Shown in pieces: positions 1-13,735 of a stretch of DNA of 64,000 bases. A model generated the notes under the pieces. That model had not been told where the DNA came from and made no database searches. It saw only the letters and a program-made list of their open reading frames with translations. Within the stretch, counting starts at the first letter, position 1, and each line of letters starts with the position of its first letter. Where the stretch lies: positions 25,249 through 89,248 of the forward strand of contig PDHQ01000131.1 in NCBI GenBank assembly GCA_003339415.1. Reading direction: 5' to 3'. The position numbers and the translations under genes are program-made. This DNA comes from Ophiocordyceps camponoti-saundersi (nom. inval.). Lineage: Eukaryota; Ascomycota; Sordariomycetes; Hypocreales; Ophiocordycipitaceae.

Positions 1-493
1 GAAAGAGAAATAGCTTAATATATTATAAATAGAGGATATAACTCTCCCCGAAAAAGAAAAAGTTACCAGTATAGGAAATACTAGAATATAATAATAATCT
101 ATATAGGGAGGAGGAGGATCTATATATAAAAATAAAGAAAGGGGCGTATTACGTAGAACGTATTATAAAGAAGTATAGTAATAGGAAGTAAGGTAAGTTT
201 CGTTAGTATTTTTATTATAATATTTTAGATAGGAGCTCTAATAAACTCCTAGTCGATATTAGATTAATTTCGGGAAGAGATCTAGTTATACTTGATCTAA
301 TATCGAGTATAAAAAGGGGCGTATACGAAGAAGAAAAAGGGGAATATACGAAAGGATATTTTATATATAAGTAGGACTAGGAATCACCTTAGTAGATAAG
401 ATATAGATAATTATTAAAAACTAAAAGTATATACTTTTAGTAACTTTAGTTACTATTAACTCCCGCTTACGTAACGGCGAAGGCTAACTAATA
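1..493 (-). mobile_element. T-family LTR retroelement, terminal LTR plus edge of interior (partial)
   Basis: Positions about 70-493 are a diverged copy, in reverse orientation, of the LTR that bounds the two complete T elements further right. Shared blocks include the stretch around 180-270, the inverted repeat ending in CGAGTAT near 293-312, and the end GGCTAACTAATA at 482-493, which is the reverse complement of the T start TGTTAGTTAGCC with RIP changes. Positions 1-69 match the interior that follows the 5' LTR in T1 and T2 (reverse of CCGGTAACTTTTTC). The element therefore extends left out of the window on the minus strand and appears to be inserted in the L element that resumes at 494. No target duplication can be tested because the other end is missing. 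Confidence 0.75.
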
Positions 494-763
494 GTAATAT
501 TCGTAATTCCGCCGGGTTATTATAGTCTTTATATTACGATACCCCTAGGGTAGCGTAATTCTTAACCTTAGGGGTACCGTAATCCCTTAGTAATATTTTC
601 TTCCTAGTTTAAGGATTAAAAAAATAAAGAATAAACGTAGTATAATATATTAAATAAAAAACGTAATACCTAGTAAACTTTCGCCGAGTTATCTGCGAAA
701 AATAGATAAGAAAAACTAAGGTAATTATAAAAAGGGAAGGGGAAAAAAAAAAAATTTTAAAAA

Positions 764-781
764 GGGGGGGGGGGGGGGGGG
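764..781. repeat. 18-bp poly-G tract inside L4
   Basis: An uninterrupted run of 18 G lies between an A/T run and ATATTTATA. The same site is a 13-bp C run in L2 (15,432-15,444, opposite strand) and a 12-bp G run in L3 (18,789-18,800), so it is a family feature of variable length. Confidence 0.95.
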
Positions 782-2484
782 ATATTTATACTTAGGAGGT
801 ATATACCTCTTATATCCGTAGGAGGGGTTAGTACGTACTAATAAGCTACTTATAGGAGGGGTAAGTATATACCTTATCTAGTAGGGCAAATTAGTAACTT
901 AGCACCTTACTTATAAATTACCTTATACCCGAGCTCCTTATCCCTTTCCTCTTCCTTTTACCTTTATTATTATTATTATTATCGTTATTATTATCGTATA
1001 TAGGAAAGTAAGTTTAAGTTAATCCCGAGTCGGTATCGTAGTAAGCTTTTACTAACCTTAACTTAAGATCTATTATATATTAAGACTACCCCCTTATATA
1101 CTTACCGCTCCGCGTAATTATTAGATTATTATTTTAAGTCCTAAGTTTAAGAATAATATTAACGATAACGATATTCTTAAGGCTTTAATTCGCTAGCGGC
1201 GTAAAAGTATATTAATTCCGGCTTTAATTCGTATTAGTTATAAGTTAAGATTAACCCGGTTTTTAATATACTCTAAACTTAGCTTTAAACGCGTATTACG
1301 TGTATTTTACCCTTATCTCCTTTACGCGCCCTTTATAAGCTCCCTTTATAATATCCGCGATTACTTTTCGCACGTATTTGCGAATATTATCGTTTACGCT
1401 AATAGCGACGCTTATTATTTCCTATTAAATATAACCCGCTAAGCGTAATTTTTTTATATCCCCGCCGCTAGCTACGCCGTTATTTTAAGCGCGGCGCGAT
1501 AATATTTAGCGCGGCGATATTAAGAGGGTACCCCTATACTAAAATTATATTAGCTATATAAGCGGGTAAGAGCTAAAAATTAACGCTTATTAAAAATAGG
1601 TATCTTAATTAGTAACCGCTTACTATTAGTATACTAAAAAAGGTATTTAGTATAATAATATATATATAGTTTATTAAAACTTAACTATATATAGATTAAT
1701 ACTAACTTAATAAACTATCTTAGCTATTATTACTTTTACGTAAGCTCTTACTATATTTATAAGTAATAATACGCCTTTATATAAAGATTAGTATACCGAA
1801 GTAAGTTTAATAATAATCTAATCCCTATTCGTATTTAAGTCGATATCTAACTAATATTACTAGTATAGTAATATTACTCGGCCGGCCTTACGCGATCGTT
1901 ACGCGTCGCGCCCTCCTAAACGTCCGTATTAGGAGTAGGGGTAAGGGACTTTAATTCCGGGGATTTTACTTTTTCTTTTCTTATTATTTTTTTTTTCTTT
2001 TATTATTTTTATCTCTTATATATTACTAAATTAACTTAATTATAAGAGACTTCTAATACTAAATTTATAAAAGCTTAGTAAATAATAATTACGGAGTAAC
2101 TATTAAAACTAATTTAAGGTTAATAAGATTTTAGGTCGAAATTAAAATAAGTTCCTAAAAATCTTAGACTAAAAGTAAAGAGAAGAAAGAATAGATAATA
2201 TTAACTTATAATAAGTTATCGCTAAGTATTAGGATATTCGAATTATTAAGTTACTAACTAAATACTAATTAAAATATATCTATACGTTATCGAAATAATA
2301 ATTATAATTTCCTAAAAATTAGTATTTTAATAAATATCTATTATCTAAATTACTTTTCTATTTCCGATCTAAACTAAGGTTAAATAATAATAAAGCTAGC
2401 ACTTTAGCTTATATTAGTTAACTAAGTTTTAAGTAATAAAAGATAGTTAAGTTTACGATATAACTTAGTTTTATTACTAATTAG

Positions 2485-2992
2485 TATTAATTAGGTATCC
2501 TTCCTAAGCCGAATAGGTAACTAGAGTCGTATTATAAATTTCTTAAAGTAAAGATACTAATAAATTAAACTTAGAATACGTATACTATATTAACTTAGAT
2601 AATAAGGTTCGGGTAACTTATCTAGATTATATAGCGTATAGGAATATTACGTTTACTATATAATACGCTCCGGCTAATAAAGTTATAAAAAATTAAATAA
2701 TAACTTTGCTTATAACTTATCTCTCTCTTAAAAAATATAAAAAAGTAAGTATATTATATATATATTCCTCCTCCTACTAACTACCTCCCTATCCTCCTCC
2801 TATATTAACTTCGTATATTATATTAATATTATATTAATCTCGGATCGGTATTATCTCGAGTTCGACTCCTTTTTATACGTATCCCTAACCTCCTACTTTA
2901 TTTATATAGAGATAGTTATCTCTATAACGCGTGCTACGCGTATTTAACGCGTGTTATATTCCTAAGCAGCTAGCGATATATATATTCTAATA
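2485..2992 (-). repeat. L-family LTR (right LTR of L4)
   Basis: This 508-bp LTR is in the same orientation as those at 17,423-17,930 and 20,510-21,017. It contains the shared blocks CCTTCCTAAGCCGAATAGG near the start and CGCGTGTTATATTCCTAAGC near the end. The five bases after it are TTAAC; the partner duplication is outside the window. Confidence 0.88.
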
Positions 2993-4195
2993 TTAACTTT
3001 ACCTAGGGTAAGTTCCCTAATAAAAAGGGTAGTAGTATAGTTTCTTTCCGTATATTATAAGGTAAGCTAACTTACCCTCCGCGTACGGAGAGGCGGAGTA
3101 TTAGCTATATTATAGCTTTATTATATAATATTTAGCGATATATCTAAGCTAATAATACTTAAAATATTACTAAGGTTAGATTTCTAGTTTATAAAGTTCT
3201 ATATTAAAAATCTCCGCTTATATTATTATACCCTTATTATAAATTTAGTTTATATTTATTACGCTATTAATAATAATTATAAGGGAGCTTTACTAAGTCC
3301 TTAAATAGTATCTTTTTATATATAGTTATATTATTAAAACCTTATTTAATAACTTAATCTTTTTCTAAAAAGCTTCTTTACCGCCCTATTATAAAGCCCG
3401 CGCTAATACCCCCTTTATAATAAAAGTATAACCTCCGCTAATAAGGCGTACCTTTTCTCTAAAAGTAATATAAAACTACTTTAAATTAAATTAGAGCTTA
3501 TAAATAGTATTTTAGAATATTATTATAATATTACCGCTAAGTAATTTCCTTACTATAAAAGCTTAGCTTTACTTATAAAGTCCGTAATTAACGCTTATTA
3601 TAATTACCTTAAGGCCTCGGGCTTAGAGCGGAGTAATAATAAAGTTAAAGCGAATTATAAGCTAACGCTTATATTACTTAGGAATTTATTTTTTAATAGT
3701 TTTCTCCGGCGCTTTAGCTATAACTATAGCTTATATTAGAGGAGTTCCGCTTCCCCTAAAGCTATAGAAAAAAGAGGAAACCGTAGCCGTAATAGTTAAG
3801 GTAATATTACTAATTAACGGAGTCGGAGTAAGGGGGGCGCCTCCTTAGACCCTCTCGGACTCCGCTACTTATTTAATAATTATTTATATAAAGATTAAAA
3901 TATCCCCTAAAATAATCTTATTAATATTTACCTTAGCTTCTAATAAGGTAAAAAGTATAGTAAATCCTTAAGTTTAAGTTTACTATAATTTAGAGTAAAG
4001 CTATATTCTAGGTAAAAAATTTTCGCGGTTACGATTAACCTATATAGCGTTACCCTCCCCCCCGGAGTTACTCCGGGCGCGGCTTAAGGCTATTACTACG
4101 GGGTAACGGAAGGAGCGGAGTCCGCTTATAATATAAGAATAAGAGGTCCGTATCCGCGTCGCTATAAGCGCGGAATCTATAGAATATATAAGAGT
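2993..4195. other. Unassigned RIP-degraded DNA between L4 and gypsy G1
   Basis: This DNA is AT-rich with GC patches (for example around 3,820-3,870 and 4,050-4,110) and lacks CpA. It is therefore mutated repeat DNA, but I recognise no domain in it and no other copy in the window. It does not match the protease and gag part that precedes reverse transcriptase in G2. It could be a diverged 5' part of G1, or the remnant of another element into which L4 and G1 inserted. Confidence 0.5.
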
Positions 4196-4899
4196 TAGTT
4201 AAATAAAAGCTAATAGTATTTATTAGTAAGTAGGTAAAAGTAATATTACTTAAGTTTATATAAAAGAAAGTATATAAGGTAATAGGTTTTAAATAGATAG
4301 CGGAGAAACTAAAGTTAATAAATAGATAATTACTTAAGTATTTAAGATAGCTTAGAAGAGTAGAAAAGTTACTAGAAATAGAATTAGCTAATTTAAAAAA
4401 AAATAAGATAGCTAGGAATAAAAGTAATATAGAAAAGGTAATCCGCGATTATAATAAGCTAGATATAATAAACTATCTAAAATATTCCTAATATTAGATA
4501 AATTAGGAGAAAATAAATAATAAGGACGATATTAACTTTATATTATATCTTAGATAGGTAAGTATTATAATAATAGATATTTTAAAACTTATATTTTATA
4601 AAAGTATTACCTTAAACTTAGTTATTTATCCTTTATCGGATACCTTAATTAGGGAAATTAACGCGTAGTTTAAATAAAGCCTTATTACGCTAGGAGATTA
4701 TATTAAGATAGAAAAATAGAGAAAAAAGGTTATAAGATTATATTTTACTTATAAGAACTATTTTATTTTTACTTTTAAGGAAATTCGGCCTATATAACTA
4801 ATTACTTATTAAATTAAATAAAAAAAGGGAGTAACGCTAGCTATATTTAAATAAATAAAGTATAGTAAGCTTAAATAGATCTTTATAAGTAAGGTATTC

Positions 4900-7800
4900 C
4901 TAACGATAGAAAAAGTAAATATTATTTAACTTATTAGCGATAATACGGAATAGGTAGCTAGAACTTTATTTATTAAAAAGCACCTACTAAACCTAGCGGC
5001 CTAGAGAATAGTTTATAATTACTATAATATTAATAAGAATATAGTAAAATTAGAATATCTATATTATAACCTAAAGGTTAATTTAAACTAAGTATATATT
5101 AGATAACTAATAGTTTTCTCTTAGCTAGATATATCTAATAAGTTCTAATTAATCCTAATATAGCTAGAGGATATATATAAGATAAGCTTTACCGCCCCTA
5201 ATAATATATAAGAATATATTAATATACTATAAAGACTAATAAGCGCCCCCTCTATATACGTAAGGTATAAGGATATCGCGGTTAGTAAATTAATATTAGT
5301 AGATAAGGTTAAATACTAAATATTACTAAGTTTTATTATAAAGTACTTAACGTTAATATTCGTTTATATTAATAATTATAACTTTAAAATCGAAACTTTT
5401 AATAAATATTTTAATTTCCTCCGATATTAATATTTCTTTAAAGTAATATAGGCGCTAATTAGTCTTATAGGTAAGAAGATAAAGCTATTTAATAGTATAG
5501 CTAAATTAGTTAAGTTTAAATTAGAAATAAGGTAATTTTATCTAGGAACTAAATATTAGTAGAGATTTACGTAGTTAGGGGACTATTTTTAATAATATTC
5601 CCCTTAATCTTAAGAAGAAGTTTAAATAGTATTATAGCTAATCCCGTTCCTTTATTATTTTATATTAAGGAGAGTAAATAGGGCTAAACTTATTAAGGAA
5701 ATATTTTTTAAAAAGGTAAATAAGGTAACTTTATTAAAACGCTAATTTATATAACTAAAAATATAATATTAAGATAAACCTATTTAAACGCTAAAAGCGG
5801 TAGAAGCTTTATAATTCTTATACTAAGCTATCTAGAATAACGTAATATTTAGAGTATAGATAAATATATAATTTTACCTAATAATAGATATATCCGATAC
5901 TAAGATTAGGGCCGTTCTTTACTAACTTAATAACTATCCTAATAGAATATTTATTAGAGACTCTAATTTCTAAAATATAAAAATTATTATATAGATATCG
6001 TTTCGGCTAAATAATTTAGAGTAGCGATACTTTATACTTATATAAGAAATATTAGCTATTATTTATATAATTAAAGAATACTAATAAATAGTAAATATAT
6101 CCCTATATCCCCTTAAGATCTATACGGATTATAAGGGTATTATCGACTTAATAACGAATATAGCGGAAATATATAGTAAAATTACGAGGTAAATTAATAT
6201 TTTATAAGAATAGGATATTAAGAATATCTACCGCTTAAATATAATAAAGATTATTAAAATCGTAGATAATATATTTAAATTATATAATATTTTTAAAAGC
6301 GATACTCTAAATATAGAGGGCTATATTATATTAGCGCTAAATATTATTAAGGCTACTTAACTTTTATTAGGTAAACTACTAGTAAGTAGAGAGGTATCTT
6401 ACCTCTAAGTAGCTATATCCCCTTAGCTAGGAGACCCGTAATATACGGAAATTATACTCTTTCTTATTAATAGAATATAAATATTATTAAATAATAGATA
6501 TTACTATATTTAAAAAATAGCTATTAGATATTAAGTTTAGAATAAGATCCTATATTATATTAAATCGAATAAATAGTAGGCTAAGTATTATCTATAATTA
6601 AATATCTAATTAAAGTTATAAAATATTTATAATATATTAGGCTATTTCTTTAAGGAAAAGACTTTAGCGAATTTAAGAGGAATCTTATAATAGCTAACTT
6701 ATCGATCGGATATTACTTATTATTATATATCTTATATAATTTACTAGTAAACCGCACTACGCTTACTTAAGTTAAAATATAAATAAATTATAATATATAA
6801 GCTATAGGAAATAGTAGTTATTAACTTCCTAAAACCTATTACGCTTATTAGTGCTTATAGATATTAATATATTCTAATAGCTATAAATTATATAATACGT
6901 TTTCTATTAACTTAAGTATATAAAAATATTACTAGCTTAGAGGTAGTAGATATATAATAATATTACTAAAGTCTAGTATTTAGCTAGCTTAAAGCTATTT
7001 ACTTAGATAATAAACGCTATTTCGCTAATATTATTATAGAAGATATAGCTAAGTAATATAAGGTTAAATAGAAATTTAGCTTAGTCTTATACTTTTAAAG
7101 TACTAAATTAGTAGAGAGGTTATTAGTTAGGTATCCTTCCTAAGCCGAATAGGAGGCTAGTATCGCGTTTCGCTCTTATTATAGTATATAAGTTAATAGC
7201 TATAAGGAACTCTACGTATATATATATTAACCTAATTAATAGGGTTCGGGTATTTCTACCGGATTATATAGCTAAAGGAATATTACGTCTCCCGTCTAAT
7301 ATACTCTAGCGGAAGGAGTTACGAATAATTAATTTAATAACTCTATTTATAACTTCTTACTTAAATAAAAGTACGGAAAAGATTAACGTATTATATATAC
7401 GTCCGGCTATACTCCCTCCTACCCTCGATTCCTATCGTATTAACGACGTATATTATATTAATATTATATTAGTCTCGGATCGGTATTATCTCGAGTTTAA
7501 CTCCTCTTTATACGTGCCTCTAACCTCCTACTTTATTTATATAGAGATAGTAATCTCTGCGACGCGTGTTATATTCCTAAGCAGCTAGTAATATATATAT
7601 TCTAATAAAGGTATATCCGATTAGTAAAAAACTAACTGCGAAAATAAAGTCTTAAGTAGTTTAGTATTTTCTTAAAAGCGTAGAATAAAGCGTTACCTTA
7701 AATTACTAATATACTAAATTCTTAAAAAGTTAAGATTTTAAGGGTAACTTTAATAAAAGCTATATTAAGATTTAACCTTATAGTTATATATTAAAATAAA

Positions 7801-8449
7801 AATATACTTAAAGTTAAATAATCTAACTTTAACTATTTTAACTAAGATAACTAGATAGTTCGCGATTTAGTATTAGCTATAGTAGAAGAAAAAGATATAA
7901 TCTAGGATATTTTAGCTAATTTTAATATAACTAAATATAATATTAAGCTATAACATGCCCTTCGAGTTAATAACTTCGTATAGGAAAGGTAAGATAAAGT
8001 AAATATATCGTATAGGAAGTTCGTAACTATATAAGATAACTTATCTATTATTATTAAGGTTATCTTATCTATTATATATCTAATTCGTAGCGTTATTAGA
8101 TATTAAGTTTTGCGAAAGCTTTACGTAGACGATCTTAAACTATTTATACTACGTAAGGCATATTTAATACCCTTATAGCGGGTAATATAAGATATAGCTA
8201 CCTAATAAGGCTATAAGCTAGGTAAAGGAATAGATAAGCTTTAGGGTAAAAACCCTTACGCTTATAGGAACTTACTATTATAAGAAATTAGGGGGGGGAA
8301 ACGTAAGGTTAAGTAGGAATAGACTAAGAATAATAACTTACTACGGTAAATATTAAGTTACTATAGTAAGTATTAATAGTAATTATTAATAGCTATTAGC
8401 TAGCTAAGAGGCTAGCTAAGGATTGCTAATAGTTATTTATATTTATTTA
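4900..8449 (+). pseudogene. G1 pol relic: reverse transcriptase, RNase H, integrase
   Basis: This is a broken polyprotein of the Ty3/gypsy order RT-RNase H-INT, which in life copies element RNA into DNA and integrates it. Ignoring stops, the plus strand shows a VYIND core (RT YxDD after RIP) near 5,360, then an RNase H block with AVLY (5,910-5,925) and EILAIIY (6,045-6,065). Integrase follows, with residues matching the first D (AINYI, ancestral D to N, near 6,880), the second D region (LDNKRYF near 7,010) and downstream basic segments to about 8,400. A solo L LTR interrupts the integrase at 7,121-7,607. Nearly all Trp and Gln codons have become stops, as expected from RIP. No function remains. 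Confidence 0.8.
7121..7607 (-). mobile_element. Solo L-family LTR inserted in G1 integrase
   Basis: This is a single LTR of 487 bp (TATTAGTTAGG ... TCTAATA) with no interior or partner. It is flanked by GAGGT at 7,116-7,120 and AAGGT at 7,608-7,612, a 5-bp target duplication with one RIP change. G2 has uninterrupted sequence at the same place (near 31,205). A solo LTR normally results from recombination between the two LTRs of a complete element. Confidence 0.92.
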
Positions 8450-8955
8450 TATTAGAATATATATATTACTAGCTGCCTAGGAATATAACACGCGTTAAAT
8501 ACGCGTAACACGCGTTATAGAGATTACTATCTCTATATAAATAAAGTAGGAGGTTAGAGGCACGTATAAAAAGGAGTCGAACTTAAGATAATACCGATCT
8601 AAGACTAATATAATATTAATATAATATATATCGTTAATATAATAAGAATCGAGGGTAGGAGGGAGTATAGCTAAATATATATATAATATACTTATTTTTC
8701 TATACTCTTTAAGAGAGAGATAAGTTATAAGTAGAATTATTATTTAATCTTTTATAACTTTATTAGCTAGAGTATATTATATAGTAGATATAATATTCTT
8801 ATATACTATATAATTTAGATAAGTTACTTAAACCTTATTATTTAAGTTAATATAGTATATATATTTTAGGTTTAATTTATTAGTATCTTTATTATAAGAA
8901 GTTTATAATATAATTTTAGCTACCTATTTAGCTTAGGAAGGATACCTAACTAATA
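8450..8955 (+). repeat. L1 left LTR
   Basis: This 506-bp LTR starts TATTAGAATATATATATTAC and ends CCTAACTAATA, both RIP-altered forms of TG...CA ends. It contains the CACGTATAAAAAGGAG block, a plausible TATA region. Confidence 0.92.
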
Positions 8956-11512
8956 TTAATTAGTAATAAAGCTAGGTTATATTATAAACTTAACTACTTT
9001 TTATTATTTAAAACTTAGTTAGTTAATATAAGCTAAAATACTAGGTTTATTATTATTTAACCTTAGTTTAGATTAGAAATAAAAAAGTAATTTAAATAGT
9101 AAATATTTATTAAAGTGCTAACTCTTAGGAAATTATAATTATTATTTCGATAACGTATAAATATATTTTAATTAATATCTAATTAGTAACTTAATAATTC
9201 GGATATCTTAGTACTTAGCGATAACTTATTATAAGTTAATATTATCTATTCTTTTTTCTCTTTACTTTTAGTTTAGGATTTTTAGGAACTTATTTTAATT
9301 TTAACCTAAAATCCTATTAACTTTAAATTAATTTTAATAGTTACTTTATAACTATTATTTACTAAACTTTTATAAGTTTAGTGTTAGAAATCTTTTATAA
9401 TTAAGTTAATTTAGCAAAATATAAGAGATAAAAATAATAAAAAATAATAAAAATAATAAAAATAAAAAAGAAACCTTAGGACCGGAGTCCTTTAATATTA
9501 TTTCTAGCGTAAACGCTAAAGAAAACGCGCCTCCCGCTAAGCCCGGAGTATAGGGTAAGCGATATTAATATATTAATATATTAATAATATTAGTTAGATA
9601 TTAACTTAAACTTAAATAAAGATTATATTATTATTAAACTTACCTTAGCGCGCTAGTTTTTATATAAGAGCGTATTATTACTTATAAAAATAGCTAAAGC
9701 TTAAGCTAAGGCTACTATTATAAAGACTATTTACTAAGTTAATATTAGCTTATATAATATCTAAACTTAGAAAATAAGCTATATATATATTATTATAATA
9801 AATACTTATTTTTATATAAGTATAAGAAGCTATTACTAGCTAAGATACCTATTCCTAATAAGCGTTAATAGCTAGCTTTTACTTATTTATATAATTAATA
9901 TAATTTTAGTAAGAGGGCACTTTTTTTATATCGCTATATTTAATTTAATTACGCCGCGCTTAAGATAATAGCGTAAGCGGCGGCGCGGACGCGAAAAGAT
10001 TACGGTCCTCCGGTCGCGCGTAATAGGGCGTAATTAAAATCGCTATATTTATAATCGATAGCGTCTTAGCGCGCGGGCGGAATAAAATAGCTAATATAAC
10101 GCTCGGAGCGTAAGCTATTAAGGGAGTAAGTAATAAATATATATATTAAAAAAAGCTAAGTTTAGAAATATATTAATATTTAATATAATTTTAATTTATA
10201 GCTAACTTAAGGTTAAGTTAAGATTAATATATTTTCTATATACTAATATATTATCTTATATAATATATTATTATTATTAATATTAGCCTCTAATTTAAAG
10301 CTTAAGATAATAATATAATAGCTACGTAGCGTAATAGGAGTATAAGGGTATTACTTAGGTATAAATATAATCTTACCTTAAAGTTAGTATAAATCCTTAT
10401 CGTATTTAGCTCGAAATTAACTTAAACTTACTTTTAATATATAATAATAATAACGATAATAATAATAACGATTAATACGAAAGAGAAAGGAAAAAGAGGA
10501 ATATAAAGCTAGGGCGCGGGGTAATTTATAAATAAGGTTACTAACTTATTAATTTACCCCTTTATAATAAATATATATATTTACTTTATATTATTAAGGT
10601 AAACTAATATTTAAGGTATTAGTATATATTTTTATTATTAAGGTAAATTAATATATAGTAAGTTAGTATATATTATTATTATTAAGGTTAGTATTTAGAT
10701 CGGTATATATTTCTCGATTATAAAAGGCCCCTTATCCCCCTTCTAATTTTCCTTTTTTTCCCCCTTATATTAATTTTTTCGATATTTATTCTTTTTATTT
10801 TTCGAAAACTACTTAAACCCCTCCTTACTAAGTATATCTTTTTTTATTTTATATATTCTATCTACTTTTCTAGTTTATAAACTAAAAGAGATAAGCTATT
10901 AAGGGAATATAGTACCCTTATTATGCCCCCGGGGCCACGATATAAAGAAAAATAACGTATATTATAGAGGCGTTAAACCGCCCCGAAAGTATAATAATAA
11001 TAATCGAATAGCGAGGATAAGGCTAGAGATAATAAAACTAAGTTAATAAATATTATAGTATAGGAACGAGAAATATTATAGGGATTTAATTATTAGCTTT
11101 ATAGCTATCTAAAAGTAACCGAAGCTATAGGATTAGCTAATAAACTTAAATATTCTATTACGGCGTTATATTATATTTTCTTAGCGATAATATATAACGT
11201 CGTAACTACTACCTTATAGCCCTTATTTACCTTCGATAATATAAAGGGATAATACGAAAGATAATTCGATATATATTGCCCTAAAAGGTAATATTAGAAT
11301 TAGTAAGAAAATAATCGGATATTTACCTAATATCGACTTAAACTTATTAATAAATTAGTAAGGTAAAGGGTATTTATAAAACCCTAAACTATATAAATTT
11401 TTAAAAGTAGAAAAATAATTTAATTTACGATAGCTACTAAAGGAACCTAATTATACCTTAACTACCTATATAGTAAAACGAATATTCCTAATTAGAAAAG
11501 AAAAGTTACTAA

Positions 11513-12018
11513 TATTAGAATATATATATTACTAGCTACTTAGGAATATAATATATATTAAATACGCGTAATATACGTTATAGAGATTACTATCTCTATA
11601 TAAATAAAGTAGGAGGTTAGAGGCACGTATAAAAAAAAGTTAAACTTAAGATAATACCGATCTAAGATTAGTATAATATTAATATAATATATATTATTAA
11701 TACGATAAGAATCGAGGGTAGGAGGGAGTATAGCTAAATATATATATAATATACTTATTTTTCTATACTTTTCAAGAGAGAGATAAGTTATAAGTAAAGT
11801 TATTATTTAATCTTTTATAACTTTATTAGCTAGAGCATATTATGCGGTAGATATAATATTCCTATATACTATATAATCTAAATAAGTTACCTAAACCTTA
11901 TTATTTAGGTTAATATAGTATACGTATTCTAGGTCTAATCTATTAGTATCTTTACTATAAGAAGTCTATAATACGACTCTAGCTACCTATTCGGCTTAGG
12001 AAGGATGCCTAACCGACA
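11513..12018 (+). repeat. L1 right LTR
   Basis: This 506-bp LTR pairs with 8,450-8,955. Its 3' end GGATGCCTAACCGACA retains TG and CA dinucleotides that all other copies have lost or partly lost, so it serves as the reference for the ancestral end. Confidence 0.92.
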
Positions 12019-13228
12019 ATTTACCCTACTCGTTATTTTTCTTTTTAAATACTTTATTTCCTATTTTTTAGTATACTATACCTTATATACCTTTAACCTT
12101 ATATACCTTCGTATATACGATTATATATCTTATATTTTTATATACTACCCTATTATTAGCTCCTTTCCTTATTTATTAAATCTTTCTTAATTAAGATTAT
12201 TATCGGGCGCTATTATTATCTTCTTTCTCGATTAGATTATTTTCGTGCACCTAATTAGATTATCTTCGTATACCTTATTTTCTTTTAACTATTCTCTTGT
12301 TTAACCTACCTCTTCTTCTTACTTATATATACTTCTTCTAACTTATCGGATATTAGTTTATATACGATTTCCTATCCCTTTTCTCTCTCTTTATCTTACC
12401 GAGTATTAATGCTATTATTTTCTTATTATACGCTCCTTTTCCTTATTTCTTTTTATTATATATTATAATCTATTATCGCGTATTTTCTTCTCCTTATTAT
12501 ATACTTATTTCTTTTATTATATACTTATTTTTCTTATCGTATATTACTATCTTTATATATATTATACCCTTATATATTATTTATCTCCTATTTCCTATAA
12601 TTATCCTTATATAAGTATATAAGATTATAGATTACCTAATAAAAGAAGAAATTAACTTTAAGAAAAACCTTATTATTTATAAATAATATAAAATTATACG
12701 CTAAGAGTTTAAATAATATTAGGAAATATTCTACGAATAAATAAGGGAAAGCTAAAAGTTTAAAGTTTCTAAAAACTTAAAAATCTCTCTTATTATAAGT
12801 ACTCTATATAGCTATATCTTAGCTAAATAAGTAGCTAAAAGAGACTAAGTAGCCTAATACCTTACTAAGGTTATATAGGATAAATTAGCACTTTTAATAA
12901 TTATAGTAAATATTTAAAAGTTCTAAGTCCTAGAATAAGATATTATAATAGATATATTACCGAAAAATTAGCTTATAAAGCTAGATAAGCTTTAAAAGTT
13001 ATATAAAATAGCGTATAATTTTACTAATATTAAGGTTAAGAGAGGTAAAGATAGTAAATTTCCTTTAATAATAGAGATTATTATAATAATAAAAAATATA
13101 AAGAAACGGATCTTATTTACTATTAGCGAATCTTTTTCTAAAATAGCTTAGCGTTTATATAATTATATAATTATTAATATTAAGTAACTAATTTAAAATA
13201 AGCTTAAGAGCTAGGAAGATATAAATAT
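12019..13228 (+). pseudogene. G1 region downstream of integrase: AT-rich spacer and start of extra ORF
   Basis: 12,024-12,600 is a pyrimidine-rich, T/C-biased plus strand that matches, in reverse, 29,960-30,360 of G2 (shared blocks TATTAAATCTTTCTTAATTA and TACCTTTA). From about 12,640 the plus strand becomes A/G-rich and reads as a stop-riddled ORF, lysine- and glutamate-rich, matching G2 29,900-29,400. This is the N-terminal part of an extra ORF lying after integrase in both gypsy copies. I do not recognise its family. It is interrupted at 13,228 by L2 and continues at 16,698. Confidence 0.6.
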
Positions 13229-13735
13229 TATTAGAATATATATATTACTAGCTGCTTAGGAATATAACACGCGTTAAATACGCGTAACACGCGTCGTAGA
13301 GATTACTATCTCTATATAAATAAAATAGGAGGTTAGAGGCACGTATAAAAAGGAGTCGAACTCGAGATAATACCGATCTAAAACTAATATAATATTAATA
13401 TAATATACGTTATTAATATAATAAGAATCGAGGGTAAGAGGGAGTATAGCTAGAATATATATATAATATACTTACTTTTTTATATTTTTTAAGAGAAAAA
13501 TAAGTTATAAGTAAAATTATTATTTAATCTTTTATAACTTTATTAGCTAAAATATATTATATAGTAAATATAATATTTCTATATATTATATAATCCGGAT
13601 AAGTTACCCGAACCTTATTATCTAAGTTAATATAATATATATATTTTAAGTTTAATTTATTAATATTTTTATTATAAGAAGTTTATAATATAACTTTAGC
13701 TACCTATTCGGCTTAGGAAAAATACCTAACTAATA
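13229..13735 (+). repeat. L2 left LTR
   Basis: This LTR starts TATTAGAATATATATATTAC and ends CCTAACTAATA. It retains CGCGTTAAATACGCG and CACGTATAAAAAGG in the promoter-like part. Confidence 0.9.

Larger units (their letters stand above)
494..2992 (-). mobile_element. L-family non-autonomous LTR element, copy L4 (partial)
   Basis: This stretch is collinear with 18,520-21,017 (L3) and, in reverse, with the interiors of L1 and L2. It ends in a complete 508-bp LTR at 2,485-2,992, starting TATTAATTAGG (ancestral TGTCGGTTAGG) and ending TCTAATA (ancestral TCTAACA). The other LTR is absent because the T-family element at 1-493 interrupts it and the remainder lies outside the window. The interior shows no coding capacity. 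It holds a run of 18 G at 764-781 and an ATT-rich microsatellite near 963-995. RIP has removed nearly all CpA. The minus sign follows the convention that L1 and L2 are plus. Confidence 0.85.
8450..12018 (+). mobile_element. L-family non-autonomous LTR element, complete copy L1
   Basis: This 3,569-bp element is bounded by two 506-bp LTRs (8,450-8,955 and 11,513-12,018) and a perfect 5-bp target duplication ATTTA (8,445-8,449 and 12,019-12,023). The right LTR keeps the unmutated end CCTAACCGACA, so the ancestral LTR was TGTTAG...CGACA. The 2.56-kb interior has no recognisable coding sequence, a poly-purine/ATT microsatellite near 10,440-10,470, and blocks shared with L2, L3 and L4. It is the size and type of a LARD-like element dependent on another element's enzymes. 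Orientation is taken from a TATAAAAAGGAG box inside the LTR (near 8,566). The host is G1. Confidence 0.93.

Noticed and set aside
540..580. TTAGGGG-like motifs resembling telomeric repeat
   Set aside because: These are single occurrences (CTTAGGGGTACC) inside L elements, not tandem TTAGGG.
12005..12190. 61-codon open frame starting in the L1 right LTR
   Set aside because: It begins inside an LTR end and runs into T-rich gypsy spacer. Composition is Ile/Tyr/Phe/Leu from AT-rich DNA, with no homologue in the matching G2 region.
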